Positions 1-5,943 of a stretch of 9,381 nucleotides of DNA are shown piece after piece (positions within the stretch are counted from its first letter, which is position 1; every line of letters begins with the position of its first letter). The notes below the pieces were generated by a model that was not told where the DNA came from, ran no database searches, and saw only the letters and a list, made by a program, of their open reading frames with translations. The stretch comes from an uncultured Clostridia bacterium. GTDB taxonomy: Bacteria; Bacillota; Clostridia; Christensenellales; Borkfalkiaceae. A program made the position numbers and the translations under genes. The stretch covers positions 1 to 9,381 of the forward strand of contig CANPYD010000035.1 of assembly GCA_947587775.1 (NCBI GenBank), read 5' to 3'.

Positions 1-13
1 TAGGGGGGTGGGC

Positions 14-126
14 GTCATCCTGAGCCGATATGGTTGTACGGAGTCCGAACCGCAATTCTGCGAAGGATCCCGAAATACGGAGTCCGAACTTTTATCCTCA
101 GGATGTTTCGCTATGCTCAACATGAC
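14..126. repeat. MITE-like palindromic element, copy 1
   Basis: The element starts with GTCATCCTGAGC (14-25) and ends with GCTCAACATGAC (115-126). These are near-perfect terminal inverted repeats (10 of 12 positions). Inside it, a 14-nt direct repeat, TACGGAGTCCGAAC, occurs at 37-50 and 76-89. No protein is supported. The ends match those of the element at 251-339, so this is a dispersed family. I infer a non-mobile or non-autonomous element and see no transposase for it. Confidence 0.6.
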
Positions 127-137
127 CCGGTTATCCC

Positions 138-241
138 CCTTGCTTCCCCTCTTAGGGGAAGTACCCGCGAAGCGGGGGATAGGGTTTTTCGAGAACCCCT
201 CAGTCACCTGCGGTGACAGCTCCCCTGAAAGGGGAGCCAAG
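138..241. repeat. Composite hairpin repeat (modules A and B)
   Basis: Four stem-loops lie in a row: CTTCCCCT/AGGGGAAG (144-162), CCCGC/GCGGG (164-176), TCACC/GGTGA (204-216) and GCTCCCCT/AGGGGAGC (219-237). The same modules recur at 1561-1605 and, in the opposite orientation, at 5983-6091. The hairpin arms vary in sequence but keep pairing, as expected for a structured repeat family. Its function is unknown. Confidence 0.65.
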
Positions 242-250
242 GGGAGACGC

Positions 251-339
251 GTCATCCTGAGCCGCCGCTGACAAAAGCGGCGTGTCGAAGGATCACCGCA
301 GTATAAACAAGGTGATGGTTCGACTTCGCTCACCATGAC
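251..339. repeat. MITE-like palindromic element, copy 2
   Basis: It is bounded by GTCATCCTGAGC (251-262) and GCTCACCATGAC (328-339), the same terminal inverted repeats as copy 1. An internal hairpin pairs CCGCT with AGCGG around 264-280. An inverted relative of its right end appears at 9310-9330, matching 331-351 with a single difference over 21 positions. Confidence 0.6.
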
Positions 340-342
340 GTG

Positions 343-386
343 ATTTGGAACGACACCCCCTCAGTCGCGCAAAGGCGCGCGACAGC
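343..386 (+). repeat. Left direct repeat flanking the integrase unit (truncated module B)
   Basis: It begins ATTTGGAACGACACC and runs through CCCTCAGTC (to 366), a small GCGC-rich hairpin and GACAGC (381-386). The right-hand copy begins at 1545 in the same orientation and matches 23 of 24 positions over the first part. Unlike other copies, this one lacks the CTCCCC...GGGGAG hairpin that normally follows GACAGC, so the repeat is cut off near 386, where the integrase unit begins. Confidence 0.55.
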
Positions 387-390
387 GTAC

Positions 391-429
391 AAAAAAACAG
401 CCTTTTTGCCCATGATATTGAAAAAGGCT
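391..429 (-). terminator. Leftward intrinsic terminator for the recombinase transcript
   Basis: Read on the minus strand, AGCCTTTTT (429-421) pairs with AAAAAGGCT (407-399) across a 13-nt loop, and seven T residues follow (397-391). The only leftward gene upstream is the recombinase, so its mRNA would carry a 3' untranslated region of roughly 250 nt. Confidence 0.6.
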
Positions 430-512
430 CATTCACTTTGCTCAGTTTTTGTGAAGTTCGGACGGTCTCCGAAAAAAACTATAAACTTTTTCACCTTTTT
501 GCGTTTTAATAC

Positions 513-541
513 TTGACAAACGTAAAAAATTATGATATAAA
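513..541 (+). promoter_or_regulatory. Strong sigma-A promoter of the small RNA
   Basis: A perfect -35 TTGACA (513-518) is followed after 17 bp by TATAAA (536-541) in an A/T-rich surrounding. It points right, towards a stretch with no credible coding sequence. Transcription should start near 547-548. Confidence 0.7.
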
Positions 542-546
542 ATTAT

Positions 547-645
547 GTAGCTGTATAGTGCTACAGATCGGGCGGCAGAGCTTTCCCCCGTTTCTACAAC
601 ATAATGCGGATTATGTCGCTGACGTGGAGTCGGCGGCGTTTTTTT
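547..645 (+). ncRNA. Candidate structured small RNA convergent to the recombinase
   Basis: A consensus promoter (513-541) and an intrinsic terminator (615-645) bracket about 99 nt with no plausible gene. Visible stems are: TGTAGC/GCTACA (546-551 with 560-565); CGGG-GG with CC-CCCG with one bulged C (569-575 with 585-590); ACATAAT/ATTATGT with a GCGG loop (599-605 with 610-616); and the terminator stem. An alternative pairing exists because CTACA occurs twice (561-565 and 594-598), and both copies can pair with the 5' end. The RNA ends exactly where the convergent recombinase gene ends, and it is complementary to that gene's predicted 3' untranslated region. I do not recognise the family. The promoter and terminator are clear; the RNA's function is unknown. 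Confidence 0.6.
615..645 (+). terminator. Intrinsic terminator of the small RNA
   Basis: GTCGCTGAC (615-623) pairs with GTCGGCGGC (629-637), counting G-U pairs, around the loop GTGGA. A G and seven T residues (639-645) follow. The T run reaches into the stop codon of the convergent recombinase (644-646). Confidence 0.75.
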
Positions 646-1488
646 ATAGGATCAGTTTCATGGACTCCATCCTGCGGCGGTGCTCCGTGCCCGTACTGAT
701 AATATAGATCCTCGTCGTGTCGATACTGCTGTGTCCGAGAATGTCCGCAAGTTTGGCGATGTCCTTCTCAATGCCGTAAAACACGCGGGCGAACAGGTGG
801 CGCAAATTATGGGGAAATACCTTCTTCGGGTTGACCCGCGCCTCTCTGCAGAGGGATTTCATCTCCCGCCAGATGCCCGTGCGGTCGATCGGCTTGCCCG
901 TACGGGTGATAAAAATCGCGCCCGACGTGATTTTCTGCTTCCCGAGATAGGAAAGCATTTTTTTTGCAATGGCTTCACAAGAAACACCGACCGCGTTTTG
1001 CCCTTGAGGGAGACGACCGCCTCGCCGCTCTTTACCGCTTCCGCCGTGATGAATCTGAGCTCGCTCACGCGGATGCCCGTGCCGCAGATGGTCTGCAGAA
1101 TGAGGTTCAAACGTTCGTTGTGTCTGTTTTGCGCCGCGCGGCAGAGGCGTTCATACTCCGCCCTCGTCAATTCCCTCTCTTCGGGACAGAAGATCTGCCG
1201 CTGGACTTTTAAGGTTTTGACCTTGCAATCGTACCTTCCCAAAAAGGAAAACAGGCTGTTGAGGCTTGCCAGGACGGAATTGACGCTGCGGATCGCGAAG
1301 CCGCTTTCGAGAAGATGCTGTTTGTAGTTTATGACGATTTCTTTTGTGATCTCCGTGTCTTTTGCGAAGTTTTTTGCGTACTCCGCAAACGCCCGCACGT
1401 CCCGCAGATATTTTTCCACGGTGTTTTTGCTCTTTTCCTCGCTTTTGAGGTGCGCCTGAAACGCTTCCATGGTTTTTTCAGTGATCAT
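644..1488 (-). pseudogene. Tyrosine recombinase/integrase, frame broken at an A8 tract
   Basis: This is a XerC/D-like site-specific recombinase in two overlapping frames. The first runs from ATG at 1488 through an N-terminal SAM-like core-binding domain (about residues 5-85) and the first catalytic segment, with Arg140 in GTGIRVSEL and Lys in LKGKTR (161-166). The second frame begins at 958 and supplies HNLR, LGHSS and the Tyr in TRIYI. A single -1 shift in eight A residues (965-958) joins them into a 281-residue protein with all six catalytic positions in place, the usual family length. The start has GGAGG about 9 nt upstream. The break could be a recent mutation, a sequencing error, or programmed/transcriptional slippage; nothing else in either half is damaged. 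The gene sits between direct repeats and converges on a small RNA, which suggests a small mobile or invertible unit. Confidence 0.8.
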
Positions 1489-1517
1489 CGTTTTTTGCCT
1501 CCGCTTTGGTTTTTTCC

Positions 1518-1546
1518 ATTTTAGCAGAAATATAAAAATGCGTCAT
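1518..1546 (-). promoter_or_regulatory. Promoter of the recombinase gene
   Basis: On the minus strand, ATGACG (1546-1541), a 17-bp spacer and TAAAAT (1523-1518) preceded by TGC form an extended -10 promoter. The -35 hexamer overlaps the edge of the right direct repeat (starting 1545), so the repeat contributes part of the promoter. Confidence 0.5.
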
Positions 1547-1608
1547 TTGGAACGGCACCCCCTCAGTCACCTGCGGTGACAGCTCCCCCTCGAGGGGGAG
1601 CCGAGGGA
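1545..1608 (+). repeat. Right direct repeat flanking the integrase unit (complete module B)
   Basis: ATTTGGAACGGCACC and CCCTCAGTC (1545-1568) match 343-366 with one difference. They are followed by the hairpin TCACC/GGTGA and the strong palindrome GCTCCCCCTCGAGGGGGAGC (1581-1600). The remaining bases to the ABC promoter at 1686 contain nothing else I can name. Confidence 0.6.
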
Positions 1609-1685
1609 CGGCGGGGGGAGCCGAGAAACGGGGAATTTTCAAAAAATCACTCAAAATGTCACCGATATTCATGACGAAAATTTGG

Positions 1686-1714
1686 TTTACGTTTCCCCGC
1701 CGCCGTGTTATAAT
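1686..1714 (+). promoter_or_regulatory. Promoter of the ABC transporter unit
   Basis: TTTACG (1686-1691), a 17-bp spacer and a perfect TATAAT (1709-1714). The expected start, near 1720-1722, falls at the ribosome binding site AAGGAGG (1720-1726), leaving a leader of only about 10 nt before ATG 1731. Confidence 0.55.
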
Positions 1715-1730
1715 AAAGTAAGGAGGCAGC

Positions 1731-2432
1731 ATGAGCTATCTGGAACTTGAAAACGTAAGCAAGGAATATCATGTCGGGAGCGTCACGGTGCACGCGCTCA
1801 CGGACGCGACGTTCTCCCTCGAAGACGGCGAATTTGCCGTTGTGCTCGGCTCGAGCGGGGCGGGAAAAACCACCCTTCTGAACCTGCTCGGCGGCATGGA
1901 CAGTGCGACAAGCGGCAAAATCGTCCTCGACGGAAAGGAAGTCACAACGCTTACCCGCCGCGGGCTCACCGAATACCGCCGTTTCGACGTGGGATTTGTA
2001 TTCCAGTTTTACAATCTCATGCCCAACCTCACCGCGCTTGAAAACGTCGAGATCGCGACGGAGATCTGCAAGAACGCACTCGATCCCGAGACCGTCCTCA
2101 GAGAAGTCGGGCTCGGCGACAGGCTCATGAATTTCCCCGCCCAGCTCTCCGGGGGAGAACAGCAGCGCGTCTCCATCGCCCGCGCCATGGCGAAGAATCC
2201 CAAACTTCTGCTCTGCGACGAACCGACGGGCGCCCTCGATTACGAAACGGGAAAAAAGGTTCTGAAACTGCTCTATGACGTCTCGAAAAAGCAAAAAAAG
2301 CCTGTGATCATCGTGACGCACAATGCCGCGATCGCGCAGATGGCTGATAAAGTGATCCACATCAAGAGCGGGCGGATCGAACGCATCGAGGAGAACCCCG
2401 CTCCCCTTTCCATCGACCTGATAGAGTGGTGA
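1731..2432 (+). CDS. ABC transporter ATP-binding protein (MacB/LolD-like)
   Basis: This is the cytoplasmic ATPase that powers the FtsX-type permease encoded next to it. All nucleotide-binding motifs are present: Walker A GSSGAGKTT (40-48), Q-loop Gln92 in FQFYNLMP, signature LSGGEQQRV (139-147), Walker B LLLCDEP with catalytic Glu164, D-loop ALD (168-170) and switch His197 in VTHN. At 233 residues it is a normal single-domain subunit. The ATG has AAGGAGG five bases upstream. Its stop is followed after one base by the permease start, so the two are co-translated. The family moves lipids, peptides or antibiotics, or transmits mechanical signals; the substrate cannot be read here. No two-component pair or accessory membrane-fusion protein lies nearby, so a bacitracin-type or full MacB system is not supported. 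Confidence 0.93.
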   Translation: MSYLELENVSKEYHVGSVTVHALTDATFSLEDGEFAVVLGSSGAGKTTLLNLLGGMDSATSGKIVLDGKEVTTLTRRGLTEYRRFDVGFVFQFYNLMPNLTALENVEIATEICKNALDPETVLREVGLGDRLMNFPAQLSGGEQQRVSIARAMAKNPKLLLCDEPTGALDYETGKKVLKLLYDVSKKQKKPVIIVTHNAAIAQMADKVIHIKSGRIERIEENPAPLSIDLIEW

Positions 2433-2433
2433 T

Positions 2434-4293
2434 ATGAAGACCTACCTCAAAACTTTCTTAAAGATGTTCAAGCGGCATTTGACGCGCCTCGTCTCCGTCT
2501 TTCTGATGGTGCTCGTGAGCGTGGGATTTACCGCGGGCATCGGCATGGCGACGGAGAAGATGGCTTACGCGCTCGACGATCTGTACCGCGAGAAGAACGT
2601 GAGCGATCTCATCGTCAAGAGCACGCGGGAAACGGGCTTCACCTCCGGCGAGCTCGCCCTGCTCTCTGAAAGGTACGGCAAGAAAAACGTGCTTGCGGGG
2701 ACGTCACTCGAGATCCGCGGCGAAGACGGTACCATGCCCTTCCACGGCCTCGGCGAGGGGATCACCCGCCTCTATATTTTTGCGGACGTCGACGCGCCGC
2801 AGACCCCCACCATCAACAAACTTGACGTGATAGAGCCATACCATGTCCGAGGAGCGGACCTCAAAGACGGGGAATACCTCGCCTATGCGGAACGGAAGAC
2901 TTCCCAGCTTCCCGGCTATGAGGATATGAGCTTTACGATGGAGTTTTCCGCCTTCGGCAGAGTGATCGAATATACCTTTTATCTCACGGCAGAAGTGTCG
3001 AATCCCCTTCATATTGCGACGCGGAAGGACGTGAGCATGCAATACGAGGGCGAAGAACTCGGAAATATCATCTATATTTTCGACTGTCCGCCCCTCGCCG
3101 GCACCCTTCCCGTCAACGACGTATATATCACGCTTCCCGACCGCGGCGAGCCCGTCCTTTCGGGGAGGTATACGGACATGGTACGCACCGAGCAGGCCGC
3201 CGTGGAAGAACTCCTCGGCGACTGCGCCGTTTTGACCCTCTATGAAAACTTCTCTTTTTCCTCGTACGACGCATACGAGGACAAGATCGAAGGGATCGGC
3301 TATGTGCTCATGGTCGTCTTCCTCTGCGTGACGCTGCTCGTCGTCCTCTCCACCATGACCCGCCTTCTCGAAGAGGAACGCGCGCAGATCGCCTGTATGC
3401 AGACGCTCGGCTATTCCCCGCTGAAAATTCTCAGCAAATATCTCCTCTTTGCGTTCATCGGAACGGTGATCGGCGCGGCGGGAGCCTATTTTGCGGGCGA
3501 GGCGCTCTCCTATATCATCTATATCAATTTCCAATGGAACTACACGCTGCCCGCCTATCCGCTGCGGCCGGCGCCTGTGTTCTTTATCATTTCGGCGGCC
3601 GTGATCCTCACTTCTACGCTCGTTGCGACCTTTGCGGCGGGCATGCACAAGACGCGGGAGACCCCCGCCGTCCTGCTCCGCCCCCGCACGCCGAAAGCGG
3701 GCAGAAAGGTGATTTTGGAGCGCATTCCCCTGCTTTGGAACAGGCTCTCTTTCAAATATAAGTCCACCATGCGCAACGTGCTCCGCTTCCGCATGCGCTT
3801 TGTAATGACGGTCGTTGCCGTCATGGCGTCCACTGCCCTCGTCGTAGCGGGACTTGCCGTGCTCGACTGCTGTCTCTTCCAGGATATCGGCACGACGGCG
3901 ATGATCGCGGTCGCCGTGATCGTGCTCCTCTTTGCGGCGCTTCTGAACGCGGTCGTCATCTATACACTCACGAATATCAACATTTCCGAGCGCAACCGCG
4001 AGCTCGCAACGCTGATGGTGCTGGGATATCAGGACAACGAGGTCGCTCTCTACGTCTACCGTGAGATCTACATCACGAGCGCGGTCGGGATCGCCTGCGG
4101 GCTCCCCTTCGGATGCCTTCTGTGCCTGTTCGTCTTCAAGGTGCTCTCCTTCGGGTCGCTCGGCGGGATCAGTTGGTTCGTCTGGATCATCGCCCCGCTC
4201 CTGTCCCTCCTCTTCACCTTTATCGTTACGCTGATGCTCCGCCCGAAGATCGTCAGGATCGACATGAACGAATCGCTCAAAGCGATCGAATAG
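2434..4293 (+). CDS. FtsX-domain ABC transporter permease
   Basis: This membrane subunit pairs with the preceding ATPase. By eye it has eight membrane segments: about 17-37, 287-308, 335-358, 379-402, 455-477, 488-511, 545-570 and 580-602. A large extracytoplasmic domain fills residues 38-286. Two FtsX cores are recognisable. Each has a coupling-type helix, EEERAQIACMQTLGYSPL (313-330) and ISERNRELATLMVLGY (517-532). Two-core permeases often carry an external domain in the second half as well, but here only about ten residues (478-487) separate segments 5 and 6. The start codon lies one base after the ATPase stop. The gene is complete at 619 residues. Export or substrate extraction at the membrane surface is the family role; the substrate is unknown. 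Confidence 0.9.
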   Translation: MKTYLKTFLKMFKRHLTRLVSVFLMVLVSVGFTAGIGMATEKMAYALDDLYREKNVSDLIVKSTRETGFTSGELALLSERYGKKNVLAGTSLEIRGEDGTMPFHGLGEGITRLYIFADVDAPQTPTINKLDVIEPYHVRGADLKDGEYLAYAERKTSQLPGYEDMSFTMEFSAFGRVIEYTFYLTAEVSNPLHIATRKDVSMQYEGEELGNIIYIFDCPPLAGTLPVNDVYITLPDRGEPVLSGRYTDMVRTEQAAVEELLGDCAVLTLYENFSFSSYDAYEDKIEGIGYVLMVVFLCVTLLVVLSTMTRLLEEERAQIACMQTLGYSPLKILSKYLLFAFIGTVIGAAGAYFAGEALSYIIYINFQWNYTLPAYPLRPAPVFFIISAAVILTSTLVATFAAGMHKTRETPAVLLRPRTPKAGRKVILERIPLLWNRLSFKYKSTMRNVLRFRMRFVMTVVAVMASTALVVAGLAVLDCCLFQDIGTTAMIAVAVIVLLFAALLNAVVIYTLTNINISERNRELATLMVLGYQDNEVALYVYREIYITSAVGIACGLPFGCLLCLFVFKVLSFGSLGGISWFVWIIAPLLSLLFTFIVTLMLRPKIVRIDMNESLKAIE

Positions 4294-4335
4294 CCCCATC
4301 CCTATAAAAATCCCCGGATAGGACATACTGTTCCC

Positions 4336-5367
4336 ATGAAAATTGCTTTTTTTGACGCAAAAGATTACGACAAACCCGCCTTCGACCGCTACGGCAAAGA
4401 GCGCGGGATCGAATTCAAATACTATGAGACCCGCCTCGACGCGGACACGGCGCAGCTTGCGCGCGGCTGTGAGGGCGTTTGCGCGTTCGTCAACGACGAT
4501 CTGAGCGCGCCCGTCATCGATATCCTCTATGATGAGGGCATCCGCGTGATCGCCCTCCGCAGTGCGGGGTACAATCATGTGGATCTCAGGCACTGCTACG
4601 GGAAGATCCATGTCGTGCGCGTTCCCGCATACTCGCCGTATGCCGTCGCCGAACACACGATGGCGATGCTCCTCACCTCGGTGCGGCGGATCCATAAGGC
4701 GTATAACCGCACGAGGGAGTTCAATTTCTCGCTCAGCGGTCTCACGGGCTTCGACCTGCACAGCAAGACGGTGGGTGTCATCGGGACGGGGAAGATCGGC
4801 TCGGTCTTTCTCGACATCTGCAAGGGCTTCGGCATGAACCGCATCGCTTACGACAAATACCCCCGCGCGGACGCCGATTTCCCCTATGTCTCCCTCGACG
4901 AACTGTTCGCAAAGAGCGACGTCATTTCCCTGCACTGTCCCCTTCTCGAGGACACCTATCACATCATCGGCAGGGACGCGCTCACAAAGCTCAAAAAAGG
5001 CGTAATCATTCTGAATACCTCGCGCGGGGCGCTCATCGACGCGGACGCCCTGCTTGACGGGATCAAACAGCGCATCGTCGGCGCGGCATGCCTCGACGTC
5101 TATGAGGAAGAGTCCGAACTTTTCTTTCAGGACTACTCGGGGCACATCGTCGAGGACGATACGCTCGCCCGACTTCTCACCATGCCGAACGTCATCGTCA
5201 CATCCCATCAGGCCTTCCTCACCGAAGAGGCCCTCTCGAACATTGCCGACACAACGACGGAAAATCTCATAACCATGTCCAGGGGGCAGGTGTGTAAAAA
5301 CGAACTTTGTTACGGCTGTGAGGAGATGGAACAGTGCAAAAAACAGCGCAGAGAGCGCTGCTTTTAA
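4336..5367 (+). CDS. ldhA: D-lactate dehydrogenase (2-hydroxyacid dehydrogenase family)
   Basis: It likely reduces pyruvate to D-lactate with NADH, regenerating NAD+ in fermentation. The Rossmann motif GTGKIG spans 150-155, with Asp173 in AYDKYP positioned to select NAD over NADP. The substrate/catalytic residues are Arg230 in NTSRGALID, the Glu in DVYEEE (254-259) and His291 in TSHQAF. SAGYNHVDL (76-84) and the LFFQDYSGHIVEDDTLARL stretch resemble fermentative D-LDH more than other 2-hydroxyacid dehydrogenases. After the usual end of the family (near residue 315) there is an added cysteine-rich tail with Cys320, 325, 328, 334 and 342. The gap from the permease is 42 bp with no terminator, so co-transcription is possible. 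AGGA is 12 nt before the ATG. VanH-like function is an alternative, but no vanA/vanX genes are present. Confidence 0.85.
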   Translation: MKIAFFDAKDYDKPAFDRYGKERGIEFKYYETRLDADTAQLARGCEGVCAFVNDDLSAPVIDILYDEGIRVIALRSAGYNHVDLRHCYGKIHVVRVPAYSPYAVAEHTMAMLLTSVRRIHKAYNRTREFNFSLSGLTGFDLHSKTVGVIGTGKIGSVFLDICKGFGMNRIAYDKYPRADADFPYVSLDELFAKSDVISLHCPLLEDTYHIIGRDALTKLKKGVIILNTSRGALIDADALLDGIKQRIVGAACLDVYEEESELFFQDYSGHIVEDDTLARLLTMPNVIVTSHQAFLTEEALSNIADTTTENLITMSRGQVCKNELCYGCEEMEQCKKQRRERCF

Positions 5368-5398
5368 GGACACCCGGGCGCGATGCTCCGCCGCCCCG

Positions 5399-5428
5399 AA
5401 AGCAACCCGAAAAAGGTTGCTTTTTCTT
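5399..5428 (+). terminator. Intrinsic terminator after the dehydrogenase
   Basis: AAAGCAACC (5399-5407) pairs with GGTTGCTTT (5415-5423) around CGAAAAA and runs into TTTTTCTTT. It closes the ABC-LDH unit 32 bp after the LDH stop. Confidence 0.8.
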
Positions 5429-5445
5429 TGAAGATATGATACAAT
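5417..5445 (+). promoter_or_regulatory. Promoter of the OhrR-like gene, overlapping the upstream terminator
   Basis: TACAAT (5440-5445) is preceded by TGA, giving an extended -10. The best -35, TTGCTT (5417-5422), is 17 bp upstream and lies within the descending arm of the terminator. I see no strong symmetric operator; ATGG-AGC-CCAT (5444-5454) just downstream is a weak candidate. Confidence 0.5.
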
Positions 5446-5468
5446 GGAGCCCATACAGAGGAGGCAAT

Positions 5469-5891
5469 ATGAAATACGACAACTTAAAACTTGAAAATCA
5501 ACTCTGTTTTCCGCTCTATGCCGCATCCAAAGAGACTGTACGGCGCTACCGTCCCCATCTCGACGAACTCGGGCTCACGTACACACAGTACATCGCCATG
5601 ATGGTGCTGTGGGAAAGCGAAGAAGTGAGTGCAAAGGCGCTCGGGGAACGGCTCTATCTCGATTCGGGCACGCTGACGCCCCTTTTGAAGAGCCTCGAAG
5701 GCAAAGGATATGTGACGCGGGCGCGCTCCAAAGAGGATGAACGGGTGCTGCTCGTCGCGCTCACCCCGGCGGGAAGGGCGCTTCAGGAGAAAGCGAAGGA
5801 CATCCCCGCAAAAGTCGCCGGGTGTCTTCCCCTCTCGCGGGAAGAGGCGACGGAGCTCTATCAATTGCTCTACAAGATCATGCAAAGATAG
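5469..5891 (+). CDS. ohrR: OhrR-like organic hydroperoxide sensor (MarR family)
   Basis: This is a 140-residue winged-helix repressor. The start at 5469 is chosen because GAGGAGG lies just upstream and residue 1 matches the usual MarR start; the open frame extends further upstream without a ribosome site. The segment ENQLCFPLYAASKE carries Cys13 at the place of the peroxide-sensing cysteine of Bacillus OhrR. Tyr17, Tyr27 and Tyr38 have the spacing of the tyrosines that surround that cysteine. The helix-turn-helix and wing span about 52-100 (LGERLYLDSGTLTPLLKSLE, then DERVLLVALT). A second cysteine, Cys119, lies 106 residues from Cys13, close to the spacing of the two-cysteine OhrR type. No ohr peroxidase gene is adjacent, so the target is elsewhere or the protein controls itself or a neighbour. 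Confidence 0.85.
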   Translation: MKYDNLKLENQLCFPLYAASKETVRRYRPHLDELGLTYTQYIAMMVLWESEEVSAKALGERLYLDSGTLTPLLKSLEGKGYVTRARSKEDERVLLVALTPAGRALQEKAKDIPAKVAGCLPLSREEATELYQLLYKIMQR

Positions 5892-5906
5892 GATGGCAAA
5901 TTTTAA

Positions 5907-5937
5907 GGACAACGGTGAACGCCGTTGCCTTTTTTTT
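5907..5937 (+). terminator. Intrinsic terminator after the OhrR-like gene
   Basis: CAACGG (5910-5915) pairs with CCGTTG (5922-5927), extended by GG/CC with a bulge, and eight T residues follow (5930-5937). It separates the regulator from the downstream permease. Confidence 0.75.
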
Positions 5938-5943
5938 ACGCGC

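Noticed and set aside
14..386. A CRISPR array in the left-edge repeats.
   Set aside because: The repeats are of different lengths and kinds, with terminal inverted repeats and paired arms; there are no regular spacers and no cas genes.
466..472. A terminator from the TTCGGA/TCCGAA hairpin near 455-472.
   Set aside because: It is followed by A residues on the plus strand and by no T run on the minus strand.
513..707. A 64-codon ORF over the small RNA.
   Set aside because: It begins inside the -35 box, upstream of the likely transcription start, and reads through the terminator into the recombinase antisense; no ribosome site.
1659..2360. A 233-codon minus-strand frame opposite the ABC ATPase.
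   Set aside because: The ATPase on the plus strand has every expected motif; this frame has none and no ribosome site.
5334..5468. A longer start for the OhrR-like regulator at 5334.
   Set aside because: It overlaps the end of the dehydrogenase and the terminator; GAGGAGG and the family start support 5469.
2704..5526. A 940-codon open frame on the minus strand opposite the permease and dehydrogenase.
   Set aside because: It spans two clear plus-strand genes and the region between them. Its product is low-complexity, full of His, Glu, Arg and Asp, as expected for the shadow of genes with G/C-rich third positions.
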